DNA of 64,000 bases from Straminergon stramineum. Lineage: Eukaryota; Streptophyta; Bryopsida; Hypnales; Calliergonaceae. Made by a program: the position numbers and the translations under genes. The notes under the pieces are model-generated. The model was not told the origin of the DNA and searched no databases. It worked only from the letters and a program-made list of their open reading frames with translations. Numbering within the stretch: the stretch's first letter is position 1; each line of letters opens with the position of its first letter. This document shows, one piece after another, positions 25,288-34,725 of the stretch. The stretch covers positions 24,738,001 to 24,802,000 of the forward strand of contig OY987267.1 in assembly GCA_963920665.1 (NCBI GenBank), in the 5' to 3' direction.

Positions 25288-26835
25288 TCATGAACCATGG
25301 TTTACCCATGAGGAGGTCCACCACTTGCGCACATGTTGTCTTTTGTTAACATCAACATCAACTAGTTCACGTAACTTCATGGCAAAGTACCTTGATGACT
25401 CATGATTTCTAAATAAGTCCTTGTCGTATTCAACCATGTGTTCTATGTTCATGCGTTGGGTCAACTTTCCAATGGAATAAGAGTTGGACTTCACCGAATA
25501 TTTGTAGGTCGCTTTCATCACATCTAAACTCGTATCTGAACCCTCTGGCCCAAACAAATAGAACAACTCTGGAGCTGCCCACCAACGGCCCATCCTCTCA
25601 GCATCAAGTTTTTCCTGTTTTTCATATCCAAAATGTGAGGGAGCTCCTTCTTGAATACGACTTGCAATTCCCCAATCACAAATCCCAATGTTGATCTCTT
25701 CGTCTGAGAAGGGGGGATAATGCAACAATATGTTCACAAGTGACAAGTCATTGTGCAGCACCCCAGCATTGTGTACGAGACTTGTCACATAAACCAGGGC
25801 CCACGCCAACTTCGCCTTGTGTCTTCGAAAGAGGCTAATTTCTTTTTGTTGTTGGCCTGTAAGTTGCTTGACCAACTTGATTTCATGCCATTCCGCATGC
25901 GACACCACCTTCTCATTCAAATGAAGCAACTCTTTGAAATTACCACCATTCCACCACAAAGTGTATGCTTCCATTGTTTGGTCATGGACAGCTAGGAATT
26001 TAATAATGGCCGGATGATTCAACGGGCATACCAAAGCCTCCACTGACCATTCCACCCTTGCATTGCGTTTGTTCCTTTGCTTTGACAATTTCCCCACAAA
26101 ATGTACATGCGCTGGGATCGTGGACATCCCTTCAATGCGTACCTTGCGCACCTTTGCGTATCCTCCTTGACGGTCAAATCCAGTAAGTGGGACCACCTTG
26201 GCCTCTGAGTAGACCTACATGATACATGAACCACTATCTCTTGTAAATGCAGCCTTCAATGCATCCGTCTGCCACCCCATACCCCTAGCTTCAGACCTTG
26301 ACAATCTTTTTGCTGCAATTTGCCACCAATCCATCTTCTCACGGAACTCCTGGGCCCTATCCGTTTCTCCAAATCCAGGCACTATAGGTCGCAACTCAAG
26401 CATCAACTTCTTGGTGTTGAATATACCAGTTTGTAGGCAATTGCCAATCCACGTTTGCCATTGGTTGAAATACACTTCATCCACATTTGCATAGTCCGAA
26501 GATTCCTTGCATTTCCTTGTAATAAATTCCTCCAACTCATCCTTCAAGGATTGGATGCCTGCCTCTTTATTTCTCAAGTATTTCCTCTCCAAATATTGTA
26601 CACTTTTTTCCTCATACCATTGGAGACAAGCCTCATGCGCATAGGTCGTATATCGTGCTGGAGGATAGGTAGGGTCCTTATCGTGTACTGTCTTGGACTT
26701 CTTTGTCTTCGATGGTCCGGCACCCCTAATTACCTCCTTGGTAGTTATATCTACAACAAATGCTGCAGGATTATCAAGGTCCTTGTCCCAAGCCGATATC
26801 CAACCTGTACTACTTCCTTCCTTTGAAGTAGACAT
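25288..26835 (-). pseudogene. Cargo gene 3: kinase-like protein with variant catalytic motifs (one in-frame stop)
   Basis: A minus-strand frame of 516 codons runs from ATG 26,835 to 25,288, with a single TAG at 26,217-26,215 (codon 207). The N-terminal 200 residues are unrecognised and Trp-rich (QWQTWIGN, KMDWWQIAAKR). The C-terminal part is a protein-kinase fold: GGYAKVRKV as a glycine-loop remnant (about 224-232), HNDLSLVN at 361-368 in place of HRDLKxxN, CDWG at 386-389 in place of DFG, and WWAAPE at 418-423. The catalytic Asp, Asn and metal-binding Asp are kept, but HRD Arg and the catalytic-loop Lys are changed. It could be an atypical active kinase or a pseudokinase. It differs clearly from the host kinase nearby, so it was not captured from this locus. 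Confidence 0.7.
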
Positions 26836-26920
26836 GGTCCTCTTTTGAAAAACGAGGCGTTCTTGACTTGAACTTGGAGAGAAAAATGGGCAAAAACTTC
26901 CCCTTCTGAAATCACCTTGG

Positions 26921-26961
26921 CCCACGAGCACGCATTCAGCCACTTCAAGGTGGATGAAAGC
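26921..26961 (-). promoter_or_regulatory. Shared leader motif, gene 3 copy
   Basis: On the minus strand it reads CTTTCATCCACCTTGAAGTG followed by GCTGAATGCGTG. The first 20 bases match the cargo gene 4 leader at 19 positions. It lies about 86 bp upstream of the ATG and directly after the array. Confidence 0.65.
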
Positions 26962-26979
26962 CAATGCGCAAGACCAAGA

Positions 26980-27177
26980 ATGGCGACCGCGGGTCTGGGC
27001 GACCGCTTAAGTACCCGAGGTCGCCTTGGGGCGCGTGCGGGTCTGGCGCATGCGAAATGGGCGACCGCGGGTATGGTGCGACTGCGGGTATGGAGGCGAC
27101 CGCGGGAGGGGGCGACTACGGGTTCCAGCGGTCCTCGAAGATGGAGGCGACCGTTCGCGTGGGGGCGACCACAGGTC
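26980..27177 (-). promoter_or_regulatory. GC-rich motif array upstream of cargo gene 3
   Basis: About nine copies of ACCCGCGGTCGCC-type words, nearly all on the minus strand as is the gene, with one opposite copy near 27,015. This is the shortest of the gene-linked arrays. Confidence 0.65.
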
Positions 27178-28177
27178 CAAAAAGGATGGACCATCCTAAA
27201 TAATAGCTAAAAGAAACCTTCATATGGGGTAGAAACATTGGCATTACAACTTCCCACTTCTATTTCGCTTGCTTTCGAATAAAATCATAAGACCACTATG
27301 ATATGGTGTAGAATGTGGAATTAGATTTTGAGTTCTTTCTTTATGGTTCGAAATATATGTCTACAATGTTCACAAAGAAAAAAAAGGAATGGGCCAAAAC
27401 GGAAAAAGGGAATCAAAAATATAAAAGTACATGACATGATTGACTTCTATTGAAAGAAAAAGGGAGAACTTTAAATACTTACATTCTACCTTTGCATAAT
27501 GATATTATAGAGGTTACTATAGAAGTGTCCAAAGTCTTTTTCTAATTTCTTCAAGTTTGCTCTACAGTGAACATGAATTTGGCTTTTTTACACAACCCTA
27601 AACCCTTTTGGGGTGGAAGAGGTCATAAATGCAAACATACATGTTGCAAAGCACATTGAAATGAACAATAAATGAAGCATATGCACATCAAGTCAAAAGA
27701 TTGTTATCCTTGATGAAGACATTGTTCAAACCATCAAGGGTGTTTGAATGCTATCATTTCTTTTTTTTGCATGCCAATCCTTCAAAATTAGTCACCCACA
27801 AAATACAAGAAATTTCTAAATGGACAAATGGGACACCTTCGAAATCATCCTTCTTAGACGTTGTAAATTGTTAAGTTACAAATTATAGATGCGGTCTTCG
27901 GAAGTAAACTTTCCAAGGAGGACCACCCCTTCTTACACTACAAAATTTACAAGATGATGAGATGCTCTTTTATCCTATATAGAGAGTTTCTATCATTTAT
28001 GGACTCAAAATTAGCCACCCCATCGTTTAAAGATGAAGAACCGTCACATGCAAATCCTTATACAATGTACAATTTCTTTGGCTAAGTATTCTATGGAGGA
28101 CATTCAATATGTTCTTGTAAAAGCTATCCAAGGTTTACTTCAACTTTTGTATACAAAAAATAATCTCTCTCCAAAGA
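27178..28177. other. Intergenic stretch within the giant element
   Basis: AT-rich DNA with no ORF of note, no GC-rich motif copies and no recognisable repeat. Confidence 0.4.
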
Positions 28178-28441
28178 GACAAAACGTCAAGTTTGGTCAC
28201 TCCGATAGGTGAGCAAGAAACATCATTTGATTCCCAAGGTTTCGGAGATGTACTATGAGGGTTGAGACGGTCAGTATTGAATTTCGTACGGAAATGTATG
28301 AGGTGCAAGGTTGCACCACATACATTTCCGTCCGAAATTCAATACTGATTTCTTATAACTCTCATGGACCATCCCCTAGACCTTGAGAATCAAATCACCT
28401 TCCCTCCCACATACCACAGGGAATTAGCTTGACGTCTTTTT
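28178..28441. repeat. Long imperfect foldback (hairpin) with a near-perfect core
   Basis: The core arms 28,271-28,308 and 28,311-28,348 are 38 bp each with two mismatches and a 2-bp spacer. Similarity of the arms continues outward, less perfectly, to about 28,178 and 28,441 (AAACGTCAAG on the left, CTTGACGTCTTT on the right). A transcript would form a stem of about 130 bp. It could be a foldback MITE or a young microRNA/siRNA-type locus. No clear target duplication was found. Confidence 0.7.
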
Positions 28442-28570
28442 TTTTCTTTTTTGTCGGTTGGCTACAAGAACCAAACCAAATTGATCTCATTGGGGATCGA
28501 ACCCGAGACCTCCACAAGAACAATGACTTCGAGGAAGCCAAAACCTTCCATGCATCACCTGAAGATGCCT
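28442..28570 (-). other. Possible SINE-like fragment
   Basis: On the minus strand GGTCTCGGGTTCGATCCCC resembles a tRNA-type B box, and the same strand ends in an A-rich tail (the T-rich tract near 28,438-28,452). No convincing A box is visible, so this is only a weak SINE candidate. Confidence 0.25.
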
Positions 28571-28666
28571 TGAAGACCCCAAGGTCCTAATGAAGTGACT
28601 TGTTCTTGGATGTTAAAAGTTGAACTCGTTATACTTATTAAAACTTCTTTGGATTGGAAGGCACGC

Positions 28667-29632
28667 CCCCACCCGCAGTCGCCCCCCCCATCCACCAAAT
28701 TAGGCTCAAAACCACCAAAACAGAAGCCCGCGCCCCCACCCGCAGTCGCCTAGGACCTGAAGTCGCCCCCACCCGCGGTCGCCCAGGACCTGAAGTCGCC
28801 CCCCACCCGCGGTCGCCCCCCCCCCTCCACCAAATTAGTCTGGAAACCACCAAAACAAAAGACCGCGCCCCCACCCGCGGTCGCCCAGGACCTGAAGTCG
28901 CCCCCAAGCCACGGTCGCCCCTCCATCCACCAAATTGGACTCGAAACCACCAAGACTTGAAGTCACCCCCACCCGCGGTCGCCCAAGACCTGAAGTCGCC
29001 CCCCGCCTGCGGTCGCCCCCCCCCCTCCACCAAATTAGTCTAGAAACCACCAAAACAGAAGACCGCGCCCCCACCCGTGGTCGCCCAGGACCAGAAGTCA
29101 CCCCCAAGCCGCGGTCGCCCCTCCATCCACCGAATTGGGCTCGAAACCACTAGGACCCCCACCCGCGGTCGCCCAGGACCTGAACTCGCCCCCCACCTAC
29201 AATCGCACCCCATTCCACCAAACTGCCCTCCACAACCACCAGGACCTGAAGCCGCCCCAACCCACGGTCGCCCAGGACTTGAAGTTGCCCCCCCACCCGA
29301 GGTCGCCCCCAATCCACCAAATTGGCCTCGAAACCACCAGGACCTGAAGTCGCCCCCACCCGCGGTCGCCTAGGGCCTGAACTTGCCCCCCACCCGTAGT
29401 CGCCCAAGACCTGAACTCGCCCCCCCACCCGCGGTCGCCCCCAATCCACCAAATTGGGCTCAACAACAACAAGCTAGAAATCCAACCCCTACCCGCAGTC
29501 ACCCAGAACCTGAACTCGCCCCCCACCCGCAGTCGCCCCATTCCACCGAATTGGGCTCAACAACAACAAGCGAGAAGACCAAGCGCCCACCCGCGGTCGC
29601 CCAGGACCTGAAGTCGCCCCCCACCAGCAATC
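28667..29632 (+). repeat. Largest GC-rich motif array, without an adjacent gene
   Basis: About 970 bp of ACCCGCGGTCGCCC words organised in a higher-order repeat: groups of two to four motifs separated by spacers containing CCACCAAATTGG and GAAACCACCA, repeating every 85-130 bp (for example near 28,827, 28,928, 29,028, 29,127, 29,315 and 29,446). All point to the right. The nearest gene downstream is cargo gene 4, 2 kb away and with its own array. It may mark a lost gene. Confidence 0.7.
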
Positions 29633-29838
29633 GCCTCTATCTTAAAGTCACGCCAGTCTAGAAACCACCGTAGCAGAAGATGTCAGCCATCTCCAACACT
29701 GATGAAGTCAGACTTAATTGCGTGCTTCATTGACTACAACTGACCTGTCCTTCAATATTGGTAGCTAGTTAATACTACAAAATCAGTCTATAAATACAGA
29801 ATTATAGTAAGACTAATTAGAAAAATTGAAGAGGGTTT

Positions 29839-29876
29839 TCCAAACCCTAAACCCTAACCCTATACCCTAAACCCTA
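29839..29876 (-). repeat. Short telomere-like tract inside the element
   Basis: CCCTAAACCCTAACCC-type units, the complement of TTTAGGG, occur as a short run. A similar AACCCTAAACCC motif sits near the right end at 39,079-39,093. Confidence 0.6.
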
Positions 29877-30129
29877 TAGAAAAACCATGGACCTTCTCCA
29901 TGTATGCCACCCCAAAAGTAATGTACTTCTATTTTTTAGGGTGGATAAAATGATAAACATATGTGATTTGCTTTTCATTATATGTCATAAAAAAATTTGA
30001 ACTCCTAAACCTTGCACTTGTAAGATATAAACCATTGAAGGTGTCATTTCCGAACTTTTTAATCTTCAATAAATTCAATATTCATTCACCCCTTCAAATG
30101 TGTTTTAAATCCCCTTGATGTATCAAGAG

Positions 30130-30870
30130 GAGGCCCCTATTCAAATTCCTATGTTTAAAGATGGAAAATGAAATGACAAGGAGAAGGGCTTTCCCAAGTC
30201 TCCATTTTTAAAAAACACTTCCTATGTAGATCAAAAGATTTTTTCTTCATGCATCTCATGGTGTTAGTATTTTTTTTGTACATCGTTTCCCCCCAAAGGG
30301 AATGTCTCCTCCAAATGTACTCCCTCTAAAAATAAAAATAGGAAATGGTCATGTTGAATTTTACATGAGCACAAAGAAAAAAAAATTGTGAAGGAGAAGA
30401 GCTTCCCCAAGCCTCCATTTTTAAAAACCATTTCTTATGGAGATCAAAAGATTTTTTCTTCATGCATCTCATGGTGTTAGTATTTTTTTTGTACATCATT
30501 TATTCATTTCCCCCAAAGAGAAGGTCTCCTCCAAATGTACTCCCTCTAAAAATTAAAATAGGAAATGGTCATGTTGAATTTTACATGAGCATGCGGAAAA
30601 AGAAAATGTCAAGGAGAAGAGCTTTCCCAAGTCTCCATTTTTTAAAACCACTTTTGATGTAGATAAAAAGATTTTTTCTTCATGCATCCCACAGTTTCAG
30701 TATTTTATTTGTATATCGTTTCCCCCCACAAGGAAAGGTCTCCTTTTAATGTATTCCCTCCAAAAATTGAAGTAGGAAATGGTTATGTTGAATTTTACAT
30801 GACCACATGGATGGATGAAGAAGAAATAAAATGTTAGGAAGAAGGGCTTTTCCAAATCTCCACTTCGTCA
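30130..30870. repeat. Tandem array of ~220-bp units
   Basis: A block beginning AAGGAGAAG..CTTTCCCAAG and including TTTTTTCTTCATGCATC recurs at about 30,178, 30,393, 30,611 and 30,838, giving three units and a partial fourth at 215-227 bp spacing. Units are diverged and AT-rich, with no conserved frame. Confidence 0.75.
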
Positions 30871-31050
30871 ACGAATTCTCTTTCTTTATTACTTAATTAA
30901 CTTTTGATGACTTAGTCTTGAATGCCTCATTCTTAGGATTTTCTGGAGTTAATCCTCAGAAAAGGGGGGAGGGGTACTTGAAATGTTTGAACACCTTCCC
31001 TCCAATTTGTTAGGGCGGAAACTCAAACTCATGTTTTTTGGCGCCCCTGA

Positions 31051-31430
31051 CCCGCGGACACCCCTGACCCGAGGTCGCCCCTGACCCGAGGTCACCCCAT
31101 ACGGAGCCGCTCCCATCGTCATGAACTAGGGAAGACCTTTTGGAATCTGAGACCCGCGGTCGCCCCATTACCCGCGGTCGCCCAGGAAATGACCTGTGGT
31201 CGCCCTATATGCAGCCGCCCCCTGTACCCGCGGTCGCCCCATTACCCGAGGTCGCCTAGGAAAAGACCTGTGGTCGCCATATGCAACCGCCCCCCTATAC
31301 CCGCGGTCACCCTGCACTCGAGGTCTCCTTCCAGAAACTCTAATTTTTCCTGAATGGCAGTTTCTAAACAGTGGGACCCAGACCCGCGGTCGCCCAAGAC
31401 CCGCACGCGCCCTAGGCGACTTCGGGTATT
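31051..31430 (+). promoter_or_regulatory. GC-rich motif array upstream of cargo gene 4
   Basis: About fifteen copies of ACCCGCGGTCGCCC and variants on the + strand, ending about 200 bp before the ATG. TATTTAAG at 31,428-31,435 directly follows and is a plausible TATA box. The next feature is the shared leader. Confidence 0.7.
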
Positions 31431-31478
31431 TAAGGGGATACTGGATTCCCAAGTCGTCACTTCCTTCGTCGCACTGCG

Positions 31479-31518
31479 CCTTTCATCCGCCTTGAAGTGT
31501 TTGACTGCCGGTTCGTGG
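31479..31518 (+). promoter_or_regulatory. Shared leader motif, gene 4 copy
   Basis: CTTTCATCCGCCTTGAAGTG then TTTGACTGCCGGTTCGTGG. It lies about 45 bp after the TATA-like motif, so it probably falls in the first transcribed bases, and 114 bp before the ATG. Confidence 0.65.
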
Positions 31519-31631
31519 AGAGGAAGTTTGGGCATCTACACGTGTTGTGGCTTCCACGTTTACGAGTTCATTTCTTCGGTTATATTATCAACAAAAGTCT
31601 AGTTCTCTTTACGCTAGAGTGACACGACAAG

Positions 31632-33164
31632 ATGACGAAGAAGAAAGAAGATCACCATAGCAGGCAACGACGCGCCCTTCTTGACCCAGCGGCTAAGGCA
31701 TATCGGGGATGGCGTCATGTAAATTCCGATTGGACCTTGACAACTTGCAAGTTATTTGTGGATTGGTGCCATATCGACAAGCTCTTCCCTTACCATCGAC
31801 ACATTCACCATGTGAAGCAAAACCAAGCAAATCTTCATTACTGCAAGGATGATGCATTTGTCCAGAGATGTATTGAAGTGTACCGAGCATTGTACGGAAA
31901 GCGAAAAATTCCACGGAGCGAGGTCTCAATGGGCATATGCCAAATGGTATATGTAGAGTTACAATTGGGGAAAACGGTAGATTGGATGACCTTCAAGACA
32001 TCCAAGAATGTCACGCTTCTAGATACAAAAGACATTCCAAGAGCGGGTCCTTCAAATAATCCTCGGGATGGGCTAGGGCCCAAAAAGAACATTATAGAAG
32101 GAGTGGCAGATGAGGATTATGTTTGGTCAATGTCAACTGGAGAATCGAACTCCAATGAAGAGCCATTGCCTGAACCTAGGGACAGGATGGAAGATACATC
32201 AATAGAAGAAAACTTAGCATTGGTGGTATCCAAAGAAGGCAACATGCAACGGACCACACCAACGGATGGAGAACCTTTTATGTCTGTGGAACCGATAGGG
32301 GTCCGTCGTCCCGAAGATGACGAAGTGTTCCATTACGTGCAAGCTCGCTTGCAAGAAATTAATGAAGATAGGTTGGATGGGGAGAGTGAAGCCGAAGAAG
32401 AGATTCCTTTGACCTTGATGAATTTGCCTTCCATGGAAGGATTGCGTGAAATGGAACAAGAACATCAAGGTGTACTTGGAGAAGACAATAATCGGCGGAC
32501 GAAAGAATCCTATAAAGTGGAGTTGGAGATGCTTTTAAAGGATCTTGAAGAAAAAGAAAGGGAGTGTGAGACCATCGAGAAGCGAAGTGCACAAGAGATT
32601 CAGGTTGAGGATGTAGGCACTCTCAAAGAACTAATTCAAGATGGACAAACTCGTTTGGCAGCCCAACAAAGAGAAATGGAACAACTAGAAAAATTTTACC
32701 TCAAGTTCAATAAGGGAGAAGATGGAGGTTCCAGTTCAAATGTCAATCCTGTTATGGATGAACGACTTCAAACAATAATGGGAAAATGTAGGATGGAAGA
32801 AAACAACCTTGCCATTGAAAAAGGAGGTGTGGAAAAGGCAAGATCGACATTGAACCACTTGAAGGAGATGAAGGATGCAGATCCTATTGACCGGTCGTTG
32901 CAATCAGATTCATTGTCTGTGGATGTTGAAGATTTGTCATCCACTACGGAAATAGAGAAGTTGAAGATGAAGTTAGCGTCTGTGAAAAGATTGGAACAAA
33001 AGTTGGAAGAAAAGATGTCGTGGCCGAAGGCACACATCAGGTTCATGTCATTGTTCAAGAAGTGGTGGATCCAAAATAAGATGTGGAACCATGACCTGAC
33101 TCTTTTGAAGAGGGAAGAGAGAGTGGCAAGAGCCCAAATAGAATTGGAAAAGAAGAAAAGGTAG
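31632..33164 (+). CDS. Cargo gene 4: GW/WCH-domain coiled-coil protein, intact
   Basis: This is the only cargo gene with a fully open frame: 510 residues from ATG 31,632 to TAG 33,164, intronless. Residues 22-117 hold the element-specific domain: YRGWRHVNSDW, VDWCHIDKLFPYHRH, KQNQANLHYCKDD, QRCIEVYRALYG, then GKTVDWMTFK. His, Cys and Trp positions are shared with cargo genes 1 and 2. An acidic linker (about 150-270) is followed by long coiled-coil segments (about 285-365 and 400-510) rich in Glu and Lys. The protein is likely oligomeric; the N-terminal domain may bind DNA or metal, but I do not recognise it. Its openness beside decayed paralogs suggests either chance or recent selection. A TATA-like box and GC-rich array precede it. 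Confidence 0.85.
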   Translation: MTKKKEDHHSRQRRALLDPAAKAYRGWRHVNSDWTLTTCKLFVDWCHIDKLFPYHRHIHHVKQNQANLHYCKDDAFVQRCIEVYRALYGKRKIPRSEVSMGICQMVYVELQLGKTVDWMTFKTSKNVTLLDTKDIPRAGPSNNPRDGLGPKKNIIEGVADEDYVWSMSTGESNSNEEPLPEPRDRMEDTSIEENLALVVSKEGNMQRTTPTDGEPFMSVEPIGVRRPEDDEVFHYVQARLQEINEDRLDGESEAEEEIPLTLMNLPSMEGLREMEQEHQGVLGEDNNRRTKESYKVELEMLLKDLEEKERECETIEKRSAQEIQVEDVGTLKELIQDGQTRLAAQQREMEQLEKFYLKFNKGEDGGSSSNVNPVMDERLQTIMGKCRMEENNLAIEKGGVEKARSTLNHLKEMKDADPIDRSLQSDSLSVDVEDLSSTTEIEKLKMKLASVKRLEQKLEEKMSWPKAHIRFMSLFKKWWIQNKMWNHDLTLLKREERVARAQIELEKKKR

Positions 33165-34075
33165 AACAAGGGGAAATGGATGGAGTATAAATTAGGTGGC
33201 TCTTGTTTCTTTTATGACTATGTACTTCTTCCAAGATATATGAAGAAAAAGGCTTTGTCCTTATTTTTGTTGAAATACAAGAATGTTTATTTTTATTTTT
33301 TGTGTATGAAAATGTGATTGCATTTGGATCCAAACATTTGAATTTTTGACAAATTTTGATGATTTCAAGTTATGTGAATGTTAATTTCTTGTTAAATTTG
33401 TGTAGTGTTTTAAAAAAGAAAAGAATTCTAGTAACTTTGAGTCTACACAAAGAAGCCTCAATAAATTTAACCTACATCATCCATGAGAGTTTCAATATAA
33501 GTTTATATGGTTGCATTTTTTAGTATTTTAACATATGGTTTAATTTGAACATATTGTAAATGACAACATTCCCATGCCCTTCACCTCGTGAATGTATGGA
33601 CTCTTCTTGAGATTTATAATTTGGGAAAAAACATCCTAAAAAGGTACTCAAAAGAATACTTTTGGAATTGATAGAGAAATGGAAGTTATACATTTTGAGT
33701 TGTGGATTCCATGTATATGGTTTGATCAACGAATGTTGTCCCCCATTTTTCTTTTTAATTTGAAAGAGAAAGTTCTTAATTTTTTCCACATTTGAGTACA
33801 AGCTAATTCTATTTATTTTTTATTAAGTCTGTTGGAATGGATTTGAAATGAGTTTCCCTTCATGTGGTTGTTTAAAATAAAAATTGCATTCTTTAAGTCT
33901 ATGACCATACTCCCGAAAATCTTTTTTTGAAGTATCTATAAATACCACGTGAAACCCTTGGATAGTGTTTAGGGTTTAATAAAATCTCTATCTAAACTAG
34001 GATGACTTTCATCTAGAAACTTAGCGATGGAACGCTAACAGGATAACAAAAATGGCCTTGGGTCCTAAAGCGTAA
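33165..34075. other. Intergenic stretch between cargo gene 4 and the transposase array
   Basis: AT-rich DNA, presumably containing the 3' end of cargo gene 4. No ORF, repeat or GC-rich motif was identified. Confidence 0.4.
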
Positions 34076-34400
34076 GCGCGGTCGCCCTTCAAGTACCCGA
34101 AGTCGCCTCTTGAGACCCGCGGTCGCCCCCTTCTACCCGCAGTCGCACCCCCTGAACCCACAGTCGCCCCCCCTAGACCCGCAGTCGCCCCCCTCAGACC
34201 CGCAGTCGCCCCCCTTCCACCCGCACTCGCCCCCCTTACCCGCAGTCGCCTCTTTCTACCCGCAGTCGCCCCCCTTCCACCCGCACTCGCCCCCCTTACC
34301 CGCAGTCGCCTCTTTTTCGACCCGAAGTCGCCCCCCTTGGACCCGCAGTCGCCCTTTGATCTGCATGCACGCTCCTAGTGCAAACCGTCGACCCATAGTC
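34076..34400 (+). promoter_or_regulatory. GC-rich motif array upstream of the transposase gene
   Basis: About fifteen tandem copies of ACCCGCAGTCGCCCCCC-like words on the + strand, including a duplicated block (34,213-34,255 repeated at 34,271-34,313). It ends about 330 bp before the transposase ATG and about 95 bp before a TATA box. Confidence 0.7.
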
Positions 34401-34493
34401 ACCCACGAGGCGAGTGCGCCTGTTACGATGTCGCCCGTTTCCTGCACCCATTCTGGCTCTCAGGGGGCAACTTGCGGTGCTAGCAGGACGGCA

Positions 34494-34501
34494 GTATAAA
34501 G
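34494..34501 (+). promoter_or_regulatory. TATA box of the transposase gene
   Basis: GTATAAAG lies between the GC-rich array and the coding sequence. A start about 30 bp downstream would give a leader of about 200 bp. Confidence 0.5.
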
Positions 34502-34725
34502 CTGAAGGCCCGGACTGTGGTTTTCACCTTGCTTCAAGGATGAACTCTTGCCTTGAATCTTCGAAAGAGGCTTCTTGCGGATGTTTGGTTCTTTGGAGGG
34601 CAACGACTTGGTTTGTGTGGTTTAAAAGACCGTTCAAAGCAAGTGGCTTTGCCATTCTTTTTTCCAAATTAAGACTTTGATTCATATGATAATATTGTTT
34701 GAAGAACTCATAGGCCAGGAACGAT

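Noticed and set aside
28667..29632. CRISPR-like array
   Set aside because: The repeats are short and partly degenerate, the spacers are themselves repeated, and the DNA is eukaryotic.
28638..29661. Many Pro/Arg- or Gly/Trp-rich frames in the GC-rich arrays (also at 18.3-18.9 and 24.5-25.1 kb)
   Set aside because: GC-rich tandem motifs lack stops in several frames on both strands. No start context, domain or conservation supports proteins there.
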